A stretch of 13,091 nt of DNA from Lysobacterales bacterium UBA5700 (GTDB taxonomy: Bacteria; Pseudomonadota; Gammaproteobacteria; Xanthomonadales; Xanthomonadaceae), in contig DIHI01000061.1 in the NCBI GenBank assembly GCA_002420085.1, positions 1 to 13,091 of the forward strand, read 5' to 3'. The position numbers and the translations under genes were made by a program. This document shows, piece by piece, positions 6,051 through 13,065 of this stretch (position 1 is its first letter; the number at the start of each line of letters is the position of its first letter). The notes under the pieces are model-generated. The model was given only the letters and a program-made list of their open reading frames with translations, had not been told where the DNA came from and made no database searches.

Positions 6051-6514
6051 CCTGTTGGATCAAATGCTTTGTGCGCTGCATCAGGGTTTTTCGGATGGGC
6101 CGGGATGGATGTGCGAAACCGTGATAGGTAGCACTTTGATTGTGTGTGAAATTACCGCTCTGGGCACGTGCCGGCGGTGGACGACACGGGTCGTTGGCGT
6201 GGCCGGGGCAGGTAAACGGCGTCCGGGGTGCGCGTTCGCTGCGAGGCTGCGGCGGTCCCGAGCGGTCTCGACGCCGTCAGCGGCACCGCATGACAGCCAT
6301 GAATGCAAGCCGTTCGACATCAACAGTGTTGCAATTGCGACTTGACAAGGCGTGTGACTCAGGGCAGTTTAGCCAGGCAGCCGGTCGCAGTCGGGAAACG
6401 GGGCTCAGCAGAAGGCTTCCAGCCCTGACGCTCGACCGGGTTGTTCGGCGCCCCCCAAGACGCGCCGGCCTCCGGCCAGACCATCGCACACTTCGATCAC
6501 AGGGGATCAGAATC
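6051..6514. other. Divergent intergenic region between the secreted pair and the pilus operon
   Basis: No gene is supported here. Visible signals are a 10-bp palindrome GGCACGTGCC (6163-6172), a palindrome GCAATTGC (6331-6338) and, just after it, a perfect -35-like TTGACA at 6342-6347. No good -10 follows at 16-18 bp (CAGTTT at 17 bp matches 2/6), so any promoter is weak or activator-dependent. The stretch 6110-6155 is unusually AT-rich for this window. AGGGG (6501-6505) is the ribosome binding site of the pilin. A starting frame from 6140 runs into the pilin but has low-complexity Arg-rich content and is not considered coding. Confidence 0.5.
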
Positions 6515-7000
6515 ATGCGTACCACCGTTCTCTCGCTTTCCATCGCCGCCGGCCTGATCTTTGCCGCGCCGGCCGCTGCCCAGACCGCCACCGGCAGCTT
6601 CAACGTCACCGCCACCGTCCAGGCCGCGTGCCAGGTGCTCAACACCAACGACCTGAACTTCGGTCTGTATGATCCGCTGGCCGCCGGTGCGCTGACTGCC
6701 AGCACCACCTTCCAGGTTCGTTGCACCCGCAACGCCGGCAACTTCATCGCGCTCAGCGAAGGTGCCAACGGCAATCCGGTCGGCTGCCTCGGTCGGGCGA
6801 TGAATGGCCCGGGCGCCGATGACCTGGCCTATGACCTGCTTGATGGCGCCACCGCGTGGGGCTGCGGTGCCAACCAGGTCAACTACACGGCGGCGGTCAA
6901 CTCGCCGGTGACTTTCACGGTCAACGGCTCGATCCCGGCCGGTCAGTTCGTCGAAGCGGGTGCCTACAGCGACACCATCACCATCACCGTCGATTTCTGA
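6515..7000 (+). CDS. Spore coat U (SCPU) domain pilin, probable major subunit
   Basis: This 161-residue exported subunit belongs to archaic (Csu/sigma-type) chaperone-usher pili. The signal peptide runs to about Ala22 (APAAA, then QTATG). Before the first cysteine (C39) the mature protein has ~16 residues with alternating hydrophobics (GSFNVTATVQAAC), typical of a donor strand that completes the fold of the next subunit. The SCPU core follows: LNFGLYDP (47-54), FQVRC with C70, a repeated small-residue middle and the family-typical end SIPAGQF...YSDTITITVDF. C39 and C70 are the usual disulfide pair; C91 and C117 may form a second. Start: ATG at 6515 with AGGGG nine nt upstream. It is first in the operon and followed by a stable hairpin, consistent with higher expression than the downstream genes. 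Calling it the major subunit is an inference. Confidence 0.9.
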   Translation: MRTTVLSLSIAAGLIFAAPAAAQTATGSFNVTATVQAACQVLNTNDLNFGLYDPLAAGALTASTTFQVRCTRNAGNFIALSEGANGNPVGCLGRAMNGPGADDLAYDLLDGATAWGCGANQVNYTAAVNSPVTFTVNGSIPAGQFVEAGAYSDTITITVDF

Positions 7001-7006
7001 TCGAGT

Positions 7007-7035
7007 GCGTCCGGCACCGTGAGGGTGCCGCACGC
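7007..7035 (+). promoter_or_regulatory. Intercistronic hairpin between pilin and chaperone
   Basis: CGGCACC (7012-7018) pairs with GGTGCCG (7024-7030) around a GTGAG loop. After one C-C mismatch, GCGT (7007-7010) pairs with ACGC (7032-7035), giving 11 pairs in all. It starts 6 nt after the pilin stop and has no T-run, so complete termination is unlikely. In pilus operons such as pap, a stem-loop at this place protects the pilin mRNA and lowers expression of downstream genes; the same role is inferred here. Confidence 0.55.
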
Positions 7036-7040
7036 TGACT

Positions 7041-7838
7041 ATGGTGTACTCAACCGGGCATCCGGACCCTGCGATGGGTCCGACGGTGTTCGCGCGTTCG
7101 GCTAGGCGCGCGGCGCTATGTGCGCTCGTTCTCATTTTTGGCCTGGCACCGGCCCTGGCCCGAGATTTCTCGGTCTATCCGGTCCGGGTCGAATTGCGTC
7201 CCGAGCGCGCCGCCGAGACCGTGGTGCTCAGTCACCGCGACGACCGTGAATTGCGCTTCGAGGTTTCCTACCAGGCGTGGGAGATGGACGAGGCCGGCGC
7301 GTGGCTGCTCACCGACACGGACGAGCTTCTGGTCCATCCACTCCAGGTCGCGGTGCCGGCGCAGGGCAGCGCCACGATTCGGGTCGGCTTCCTGGGGGGG
7401 GCGGACGGCCGGCAACGGGCGTGGCGGCTGTTCATCCAGCAACTGCCGGACGAGGTCGAGACGGAGGCGGTGCAGATTCAGGTGTTGACCCGGCTCAGTC
7501 TGCCGGTGTTCTTCGGTCCGGCGGATGCCAAGCCACAGGCCGAACTGGTTCGGGCGCGTGCCGAAGCTGGAGAACTGCGGTTCGACCTCGGCAATGTCGG
7601 CTCCGGCTACCTCGGGCCGCAGCGTCTGACCCTGTATCTGCTGGATGCTGCCGGCGAGTTGATCGAGAGTCACGGTGCCGATGTCGGCTATGTTCTCGCC
7701 GATCGGCGCCTGCCGGTAGCGGTTCCTCTGGCCAAGGAGGCGTGTGCGCGGCTTCGCACGGTCGTTGTGGATGTGCCCGAAGCGCGCCAGGAAGCGAGCG
7801 CGTCGATTTCGGAGCATGACCGCGCATGCGAGCCCTGA
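7041..7838 (+). CDS. Periplasmic pilus assembly chaperone (PapD-like, archaic type)
   Basis: This 265-residue protein has a signal peptide ending at ALA (about 38-40) and then the immunoglobulin-like chaperone pattern. FSVYPVRVEL (43-52) carries the conserved Arg of the subunit-binding cleft (R49). SATIRVGF follows, then the signature AWRLFIQQLP (127-136). VLTRLSLPVFFGP (148-160) is the G1 strand with alternating hydrophobics that donates to pilin subunits, then the C-terminal second domain. It holds SCPU subunits in the periplasm and delivers them to the usher. The first ATG (7041) has no ribosome binding site; the ATG at 7074 would give a more typical 29-residue signal peptide and also lacks one. 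Codons near 7394-7401 form a run of eight G. The 3' end overlaps the usher start by 13 nt. Confidence 0.88.
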   Translation: MVYSTGHPDPAMGPTVFARSARRAALCALVLIFGLAPALARDFSVYPVRVELRPERAAETVVLSHRDDRELRFEVSYQAWEMDEAGAWLLTDTDELLVHPLQVAVPAQGSATIRVGFLGGADGRQRAWRLFIQQLPDEVETEAVQIQVLTRLSLPVFFGPADAKPQAELVRARAEAGELRFDLGNVGSGYLGPQRLTLYLLDAAGELIESHGADVGYVLADRRLPVAVPLAKEACARLRTVVVDVPEARQEASASISEHDRACEP

Positions 7839-10213
7839 CCCGACACAGCGATGGCTTCCGCTGGTTCGCCCTGATCGGTCTGTGTCTATGGCTGTGCCTG
7901 GCCCGTGCCCAGGACGGTCAGGATCTGCTCCTGCTCGATCTCTGTCTGGACGGCACCTGCATCGGTGTGGTGCCGGTGCAGGCCGATCCGGATGCGATCT
8001 GGATCGATGAGGCGGCGGTCGAGGCGGCTGGCCTGGCGCTGCCGGCGATCGAGGTCGAGCGCCGGACGATTCGTCAGCGGCCCTTCGTTCGGGTTGCCGA
8101 TCTGCCCGAGATCGCCAGTGGTGAAGTCGATCGCGTGGCGATGCGGCTCAATCTCAGGCGTCGTCTGGACACCCTGCCGTTGCAGTCGCGCCGAGTGACC
8201 GAACTTCGCCATCCGCAGGACCGTTCCGGCGCGGTCAGCTTCCCGCTCACCGCCAGTCTCGACTACGCGGCCAGTGTCGGTGATCTGGCACCCGACAGCC
8301 TGTTCATCGACGGTCGGATCGGCAAGCAGTATCTGGTGCTGCGCGCGAATGCCGCCTGGGACGAGGAGGAGGACTCCCGCCGTGGCCTGATTCGGCTGGA
8401 ATGGGATCAGCCGGATCGCCTGCTGCGCTGGACCCTCGGCGATCAGTTCGCCACCAGCCCGGAGGTGCTGGCATCCAGCGCCTTGATCGGCGGCATCGGC
8501 TTCGCCCGCTCGTTCGAGCAGGATCCGTTCCTGGTTACGTTCCCGCAGCCTTACCTTGCCGGTCTGCTGGAGACGCCGGGCACGGTCGAGATCTATTCCA
8601 ATGGTGTGCTGATCGGACGGCAGAGTCTGTCGGCCGGTCCATTCTCGCTGGAGAACATCGGTTTGCCGACCGGCCGCAGCGACATCGAGTTGGTGTTCCG
8701 CGACAGTTTCGGCAATCGTCGACAACTGGATTCGCAGAGTTTCTATGTCGGTGGCGGGCAATTGGCCCCCGGACTGAGCGATTTCGCGGTGCGCCTCGGC
8801 ATGCCCCGTGCCAGCGCCCTTGGTGGCGGCTATGACGATCGGCCGGCCTTGCAGGCGTGGTATCGCCGGGGCCTTACGTCCTACCTCACGGTCGGTGGTG
8901 CCGTCGAAGCCGATGCCGACGGGCAGGCCGGATATGCCTCGTTGGCAAGCAGCTTCGCTGGGGGTGAACTGGGCCTGTCGATCGCGGCCGCCGACAGCGA
9001 TTTCGCCGGCCCGGCCCTGGCCTATGCCGCCAGCTACGGCTGGCAGCGGCGCGGCTTCGGCGTTTCCACCGGCTGGCGGCGACGCGAGGCGGGCTTTCGC
9101 GGGCTGGGCGAATTGCCGGATGCCATCGGCAATGCCCGTGATGACCTGTTCGTCAGTATCGGCACGATCTTCGAGAGCAGTTTCTCGATCCGCGCCAACG
9201 CTTCGCGCAGCGACGATGGTCGGACTTCGGTGGCCTACCGATACGGCCTGGACTTCGGCTATCGACCGAGTCCGTTGCTGCAAGGGCAGGTGTCGATCCA
9301 GCGCAGCGAGGTCGGCGCGATCAAGGACACGGCGGTGCTATTGAATCTGGCTTTCAGCTTCGATATCGGCCGATCGGGTTGGCAGCCGAGCAGCGCCAGC
9401 TTCGGCGCCGACTGGCGCGAGGACGGTGGGGTCGGCGTGGCTGCCGATGTTCGCCGCTATCGGCCGTTCGGCGAGGGCTATGGCTACGATCTGAGCCTGC
9501 GTGAGGGCGCCGGTCCGGGCTCGGCCTTCGGTCGCGCCGAATACCAGGGCCGCTACGGCCGCTACACGGCCGAGGCGCAATGGCTGGAACGCGGTGGTAC
9601 ACGCGGTCGATTCGAGGCCAGTGGCAGCATTACCGCAGTCGGTGGTCGTGCCTATTTCAGCCCGCCGACCGACAGTGGCTTTGCCCTGGTGCGCATTCCC
9701 GGCATGGCTGGGGTCGAGGTGCTGCGCGAGAACCAGCCGGTCGGACGCACCGATGCCAATGGCGATCTGCTGGTACGGGATCTGCTGCCGTTCTATCCCA
9801 ATCGGATCGCGGTCGATCCCGACAGCATTCCGATGAGCCATCGCCATGGTGAGCTGTCGCGCTGGGTACATGCTCCGCACGGGGCGGGTACCCTGGTCGA
9901 GTTCGAGGTCGAGCCGCTGCGCGCGGTTCACGGCCGGCTGGTGGATGCGGCCGATGGCTCGCCGCTGGCGGCCGGGCGCGTGTTGTGGAGCAGCCTGGAG
10001 GGCGATGTCGATTACCGCCTGGGCATGTCCGGGCGGTTCTACCAGGAAGACATGGCGCCCGGCGTGACCGTGTGGCGGGTCCGGGCCAACGGACTTGAGT
10101 ACCGTTGTGACCTCGACGTGCCGGCCGAGGGCGGGATGCATTCACTGGGCGATATCGCCTGTCTGGCGATGCCGCGTCAACTCGAAGCCTGGCAGCGATT
10201 CGGACGGAGGTAG
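7826..10213 (+). CDS. Outer membrane usher protein (FimD/PapC family, archaic type)
   Basis: This 795-residue protein forms the outer-membrane pore that recruits chaperone-subunit complexes and extrudes the pilus. A signal peptide ends near ARA (26-28). The N-terminal periplasmic domain includes a close Cys pair (LCLDGTC, C40/C45). The barrel is broken by the usher plug at about 241-308: QPYLAGLLETPGTVEIYSNG at 241-260, then the GLPTGRSDIELVFRDSFGN stretch. Many short alternating beta strands rich in Gly/Tyr/Arg follow, then C-terminal domains from about 700 (HGRLVDAADGSPLAAG, with cysteines in YRCDLD and DIACL). Length is in the usual range. The ATG overlaps the chaperone end by 13 nt, implying coupling. 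The next gene's ribosome binding site lies within its last codons. Confidence 0.92.
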   Translation: MRALTRHSDGFRWFALIGLCLWLCLARAQDGQDLLLLDLCLDGTCIGVVPVQADPDAIWIDEAAVEAAGLALPAIEVERRTIRQRPFVRVADLPEIASGEVDRVAMRLNLRRRLDTLPLQSRRVTELRHPQDRSGAVSFPLTASLDYAASVGDLAPDSLFIDGRIGKQYLVLRANAAWDEEEDSRRGLIRLEWDQPDRLLRWTLGDQFATSPEVLASSALIGGIGFARSFEQDPFLVTFPQPYLAGLLETPGTVEIYSNGVLIGRQSLSAGPFSLENIGLPTGRSDIELVFRDSFGNRRQLDSQSFYVGGGQLAPGLSDFAVRLGMPRASALGGGYDDRPALQAWYRRGLTSYLTVGGAVEADADGQAGYASLASSFAGGELGLSIAAADSDFAGPALAYAASYGWQRRGFGVSTGWRRREAGFRGLGELPDAIGNARDDLFVSIGTIFESSFSIRANASRSDDGRTSVAYRYGLDFGYRPSPLLQGQVSIQRSEVGAIKDTAVLLNLAFSFDIGRSGWQPSSASFGADWREDGGVGVAADVRRYRPFGEGYGYDLSLREGAGPGSAFGRAEYQGRYGRYTAEAQWLERGGTRGRFEASGSITAVGGRAYFSPPTDSGFALVRIPGMAGVEVLRENQPVGRTDANGDLLVRDLLPFYPNRIAVDPDSIPMSHRHGELSRWVHAPHGAGTLVEFEVEPLRAVHGRLVDAADGSPLAAGRVLWSSLEGDVDYRLGMSGRFYQEDMAPGVTVWRVRANGLEYRCDLDVPAEGGMHSLGDIACLAMPRQLEAWQRFGRR

Positions 10214-10215
10214 CG

Positions 10216-10680
10216 ATGACGACACGCTCGCAGATGGGTGTGCTCGTGCTGCTGTTGCTCGGGCCATTCGCCTGGGCCTACGGCCAGGCGTGTGGGGTCA
10301 ATAACATCCAGAACCTCAATTTCGGTACCTATGTGCCGACGGCGGCGACACCAACCGACAGCACCTCCGGCTTCAATGTGCTGTGCTTCTTCGGACGGCC
10401 GGCGTTGAGCATCGCGCTGTCGGCCGGCACCAGCGGCAGTTTCACGCCGCGATTCCTGTCCCAGGGTACCGAGACCCTGTCCTACAACCTGTTCCGCGAG
10501 GCGGCGCGGGTCAGCATCTGGGGCAACGGCACCGGCGGCACCCAGGTCGTGACCAGCCCGGCCGGCGCGTTCTCATTCATCAATTCGCGACCGTTCGTCG
10601 TCTACGGGCGCATTCCCAGCGGACAATGGGTCGCCAGCGGCGGATATGGCGATACCATCGTCATAACCGTCTCGTTTTGA
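10216..10680 (+). CDS. SCPU-domain pilus subunit lacking an N-terminal donor extension
   Basis: This 154-residue exported subunit has a signal peptide ending near AWA (19-21). The first cysteine, C26, is only about five residues into the mature protein, so there is no donor-strand extension like that of the 6515 gene. The SCPU core follows: LNFGTYVP (34-41), C57 and YNLFREAARVSIWGNG (90-105), ending GRIPSGQW...YGDTIVITVSF. Only the standard two cysteines are present. A subunit without a donor strand can accept the strand of the next subunit but not donate, which fits a tip subunit; this role is inferred. GGAGG at 10206-10210, inside the usher's end, is a strong ribosome binding site with a 2-nt gap to the usher stop codon. 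It is a close paralogue of the next gene. Confidence 0.88.
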   Translation: MTTRSQMGVLVLLLLGPFAWAYGQACGVNNIQNLNFGTYVPTAATPTDSTSGFNVLCFFGRPALSIALSAGTSGSFTPRFLSQGTETLSYNLFREAARVSIWGNGTGGTQVVTSPAGAFSFINSRPFVVYGRIPSGQWVASGGYGDTIVITVSF

Positions 10681-10691
10681 CGCGCGGCCGA

Positions 10692-10740
10692 CCACGTCAG
10701 GAGTGACCGTGGCCGAAGGGTCCGGACCTGCTTGGTCCGG
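10692..10740 (+). promoter_or_regulatory. Two consecutive hairpins between the second and third pilus subunit genes
   Basis: Hairpin 1 pairs CCACG+TCA (10692-10699) with TGA+CGTGG (10704-10706, 10708-10712) with one bulged C and a GGAG loop. Hairpin 2 pairs CCGGACC (10722-10728) with GGTCCGG (10734-10740) around TGCTT. The Shine-Dalgarno-like AGGAG (10699-10703) is in the first loop. No T-run follows. They could control stoichiometry of the last subunit by mRNA processing, attenuation or translation. Confidence 0.4.
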
Positions 10741-10804
10741 TGTATCGTGCGCGCGTCGGATGGCCGGGCAGGGTCGATCCATCACTGGGGTGTGGTCAGC
10801 AGGC

Positions 10805-11278
10805 ATGGTCGGGGTGTGCAGACGGTTGCGAGCGGTGCTGTGCCTGGCGGCGTCGGCGTCGATGATGGCGTCGATGTCGGCGGCGGCGCAGCAATGCACG
10901 ATCCAGAACCTGACCCCAGTCGCCTTTGGCGTCTACGACCCGACGGCGGGTGTGCCGGACGATGCCACCGGCTCGTTTCGTGTTCGATGCAGTCCGCGAT
11001 CCAGTTACAGTGCATCGATATCGGCCGGGGCGGCGGGAGGTTTCTTTCCACGCACCCTGGTGCAAGGCACCGACACCCTGGCCTACAACCTGTTCCGGGA
11101 AGCGGCGCGGGTGACGGTCTGGGGCAATGGCGCCGGTGGCAGCCAGGTCGTCAACGTGGCGGATTCTGGCCCCCCTGGAAACCCGGTCACCCTCACGATG
11201 TTCGGACGCATCCCGGCCGGGCAGTGGGTCGCCGCCGGTCCGTACCAGGACACCCTGGTGCTGACCATCGTGTTCTGA
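10805..11278 (+). CDS. SCPU-domain pilus subunit, second donor-strand-less paralogue
   Basis: From the ATG at 10805 the protein has 157 residues: basic CRRLR, a hydrophobic core and a cut near SAAA (25-28), then QQC. The first cysteine (C31) is at mature position ~3, so there is no donor-strand extension. The SCPU core includes VAFGVYDP (39-46), C62 and YNLFREAARVTVWGNG (94-109), and ends with GRIPAGQW...YQDTLVLTIVF. It resembles the 10216 product closely, with about 85% nucleotide identity over 68 bases (10483-10550 versus 11084-11151), so the pair arose by duplication. The start is uncertain. A GTG at 10709 has AGGAG five nt upstream but would add 32 residues before the signal peptide, and an ATG at 10760 lacks a ribosome binding site; 10805 gives the normal length. 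It is the last gene of the pilus operon. Confidence 0.85.
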   Translation: MVGVCRRLRAVLCLAASASMMASMSAAAQQCTIQNLTPVAFGVYDPTAGVPDDATGSFRVRCSPRSSYSASISAGAAGGFFPRTLVQGTDTLAYNLFREAARVTVWGNGAGGSQVVNVADSGPPGNPVTLTMFGRIPAGQWVAAGPYQDTLVLTIVF

Positions 11279-11293
11279 GTCGGGCCGGTCGAT

Positions 11294-11305
11294 CGCACCG
11301 GTGCG
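11294..11305. terminator. 12-bp palindrome after the pilus operon
   Basis: CGCACCGGTGCG is a perfect palindrome 16 nt after the stop of the last pilus gene. As RNA it would give only a tight stem, and no T-run follows, so termination is doubtful. It sits immediately upstream of the predicted aceF promoter and could equally be an operator. Confidence 0.25.
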
Positions 11306-11306
11306 G

Positions 11307-11335
11307 TTGGCGAACTCCGCCGCAGCGGCCACAAT
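11307..11335 (+). promoter_or_regulatory. Likely sigma-70 promoter for aceF
   Basis: TTGGCG (11307-11312, 4/6 to -35) and CACAAT (11330-11335, 4/6 to -10) are separated by the ideal 17 bp. Transcription near 11342 would give a ~34-nt leader containing GGAG (11367-11370) before the ATG at 11376. This supports aceF being transcribed independently of the pilus operon. Confidence 0.5.
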
Positions 11336-11375
11336 AGCGGTTCTCTCAGACCTCCCCACAGCCACCGGAGCAGAC

Positions 11376-12728
11376 ATGGCCCAGATCACGGAAGCGCGCG
11401 TTCCCGATATCGGTGATTTTGCCGATGTCCCGGTCATCGAACTCCTGGTTCAGGTCGGCGACCGGGTCACCAAGGATCAGGGCCTGCTGACCCTGGAGTC
11501 GGACAAGGCGACCATGGAAGTGCCGGCGCCATTTGCCGGAGTGGTTCGTGAGCTCCGGGTCAAGGTCGATGATCGGGTGTCGGAAGGCGCCGTGGTTGCC
11601 CTGATCGAGGCCGAACTCGGCGCTGCTGCCGACAGCACGGCGCCACCCGCTGCGGCATCGGTGCCGGCACCGGCATCTACGCCAGCACCCGCATCTCCAG
11701 CCGCTTCGACGCCAGCGTCAGCCGAGGCGAGCGTCGCGGCCCGTGTCGAGGCGCCGGTCGATGTCGGCAGCAATGAACGCCGCAGCCCGCCGGTCGAGTT
11801 CTCCGCCGCCGAACTGCTGCCGGACAAGGTGCCCTATGCCAGCCCGGCGGTGCGGCTGTTCGCGCGTGAATTGGGCGTCGATCTGACGCGGGTGGTCGGC
11901 ACCGGGCGCAAGAACCGCATCCTCAAGGAGGATGTGCAGGCATTCGTCAAGCGCACGCTGGCCACGCCGATCGCTGCGGCGTCCGGGGCGGGCGGGCTGA
12001 ATCTCATTCCATGGCCGAAGGTCGATTTCGCCCGGTTCGGTGAGATCGAGAGCCAGCCGCTGTCGCGGATCAAGAAGCTGTCCGGGGCCAACCTCGCCCG
12101 CAACTGGGCGATGATCCCGCATGTCACCCAGCAGGATCTGGCCGACATCACCGAGATGGAAGCCTTCCGCAAGCAACTCGGGGCAGAAAACAAGGACGTC
12201 AAGATCACCCCGCTGGTGTTCCTGATCAAGGCGGTGGTGGCCGCGCTCAAGGCGTATCCCAACTTCAACGCCTCCCTCGACGACAGCGGCGAGAACCTGG
12301 TGCTGAAGAAGTATTTCCACATCGGCATCGCGGTCGATACCCCGGATGGCCTGGTGGTGCCGGTGATCCGCGATTGCGATCGCAAGGGCGTGCTCGATCT
12401 GGCGGTCGAACTGGCCGAGATTTCCAGGAAGGCGCGCGAGAAGAAACTCGGCCCGTCCGACATGAGTGGCGGCTGCTTCTCGATCAGTTCGCTCGGCGGC
12501 ATCGGCGGGACCGGCTTCACGCCGATCATCAATGCGCCGGAGGTGGCGATCCTCGGCGTCTCGCGGTCCAGCCTGCAACCGGTCTGGAACGGACGGGAGT
12601 TCACGCCACGCCTGATGCTGCCGTTGTCGCTCAGCTACGACCACCGGGTCATCGATGGCGCAGCCGGCGCGCGGTTTACCGCCTTTCTGGCACAGGTGCT
12701 GGGCGATCTTCGGCGACTGCTGCTCTAA
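11376..12728 (+). CDS. aceF: Pyruvate dehydrogenase E2, dihydrolipoyllysine acetyltransferase
   Basis: This 450-residue cytosolic protein is the core of the pyruvate dehydrogenase complex and transfers acetyl from lipoyl to CoA. A single lipoyl domain (about 2-80) has the attachment site ESDKATMEV with Lys44. An Ala/Pro linker (about 83-128) follows, then the E1/E3-binding domain YASPAVRLFARELGVDL (154-170) with VGTGRKNRILKEDV, a second short linker and the catalytic domain from about 215. The active site SYDHRVIDGA has His423 and Asp427. E. coli AceF has three lipoyl domains; a single one is common in other bacteria. The residues match AceF rather than SucB (no succinyl-type features noted). 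GGAG lies five nt before the ATG; the in-frame region upstream to 11301 overlaps the promoter. aceE and lpd are not in the window. Confidence 0.93.
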   Translation: MAQITEARVPDIGDFADVPVIELLVQVGDRVTKDQGLLTLESDKATMEVPAPFAGVVRELRVKVDDRVSEGAVVALIEAELGAAADSTAPPAAASVPAPASTPAPASPAASTPASAEASVAARVEAPVDVGSNERRSPPVEFSAAELLPDKVPYASPAVRLFARELGVDLTRVVGTGRKNRILKEDVQAFVKRTLATPIAAASGAGGLNLIPWPKVDFARFGEIESQPLSRIKKLSGANLARNWAMIPHVTQQDLADITEMEAFRKQLGAENKDVKITPLVFLIKAVVAALKAYPNFNASLDDSGENLVLKKYFHIGIAVDTPDGLVVPVIRDCDRKGVLDLAVELAEISRKAREKKLGPSDMSGGCFSISSLGGIGGTGFTPIINAPEVAILGVSRSSLQPVWNGREFTPRLMLPLSLSYDHRVIDGAAGARFTAFLAQVLGDLRRLLL

Positions 12729-12773
12729 CCGCAGGCTCGGCCTCATGGCCGGCTGCTGGCCTCGCTCGGCCGG

Positions 12774-12986
12774 TTACAGCCGCAGCCCGACGACCGCCTC
12801 GCGCAGGGCATCGGCTGAACGCTCGATCGCCTGTTCGGTGCAGGCCGCGGCCTGTTGCTCGACTGGCACGGTCCTGGCCGCCATGCGGACGGCGTCGGGG
12901 ATGGCCCACTGCACGGCGGCGAACAGGGCGACGAAGGCGACGGCGCACAGGCCGCGGGTCAGTTGCTGGCAGAGGGGGGTGTTCAT
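12774..12986 (-). CDS. Small single-pass membrane or secreted protein, unknown function
   Basis: This 70-residue product starts at ATG (complement 12986) with GGGAG six nt upstream. MNTPLCQQLTRG leads into a hydrophobic segment (about 13-29), which is a membrane anchor or uncleaved signal. A short polar helix-forming tail follows with one cysteine (C49) and Glu/Arg-rich ending. No family is recognised. A longer frame from 13034 would add 16 residues without a ribosome binding site. It converges on aceF with 45 nt between stops; the gap has a 5-bp stem (12738-12751) but no T-run. A small gene with its own start signals is likely but not certain. Confidence 0.6.
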   Translation of the reverse strand: MNTPLCQQLTRGLCAVAFVALFAAVQWAIPDAVRMAARTVPVEQQAAACTEQAIERSADALREAVVGLRL

Positions 12987-13011
12987 GAGCGACTCCCGAA
13001 CAGTGGCTGGT

Positions 13012-13039
13012 GTTGTAGTGAAGTAAAACACCAAATCGA
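13012..13039 (-). promoter_or_regulatory. Possible promoter for the small membrane protein gene
   Basis: On the minus strand TCGATT (13039-13034, 3/6 to -35) and TACAAC (13017-13012, 4/6 to -10) are 16 bp apart, giving a start near 13005 and a leader of about 19 nt. Weak pattern match. Confidence 0.28.
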
Positions 13040-13065
13040 TGACCTGCCAATAGGCCGGAGGTCAT
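13039..13065. repeat. Inverted repeat near the right edge
   Basis: ATGACCT (13039-13045) and AGGTCAT (13059-13065) are exact reverse complements. GCC/GGC inside extends the stem by three pairs with a 3-nt bulge. Read leftward it is followed by a T-rich stretch (TTTGGTGTTTTAC), so it may end a leftward transcript entering from the right; it could also be an operator for the small gene. Confidence 0.35.

Noticed and set aside
6163..6172. GGCACGTGCC palindrome as a specific regulator site
   Set aside because: A 10-bp GC-rich palindrome alone is not enough to name a regulator; no second copy was found in the region.
6270..6350. Sigma-54 type promoter upstream of the pilin
   Set aside because: GGCAC near 6280 is not followed by TTGC at the required spacing.
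10216..10293. Possible lipoprotein signal in the second SCPU subunit (cysteine close after the hydrophobic core)
   Set aside because: The residues before the cysteine are GQA, not a lipobox, and the cysteine corresponds to the conserved SCPU disulfide cysteine.
11301..11375. Upstream in-frame ATG of aceF at 11301
   Set aside because: It overlaps the predicted promoter, lacks a ribosome binding site, and would put a non-conserved extension before the lipoyl domain.
12738..12751. CGGCC-TCAT-GGCCG stem between aceF and the convergent small gene as a terminator
   Set aside because: Only five pairs and no T-run on either strand; such stems are frequent in this GC-rich sequence.
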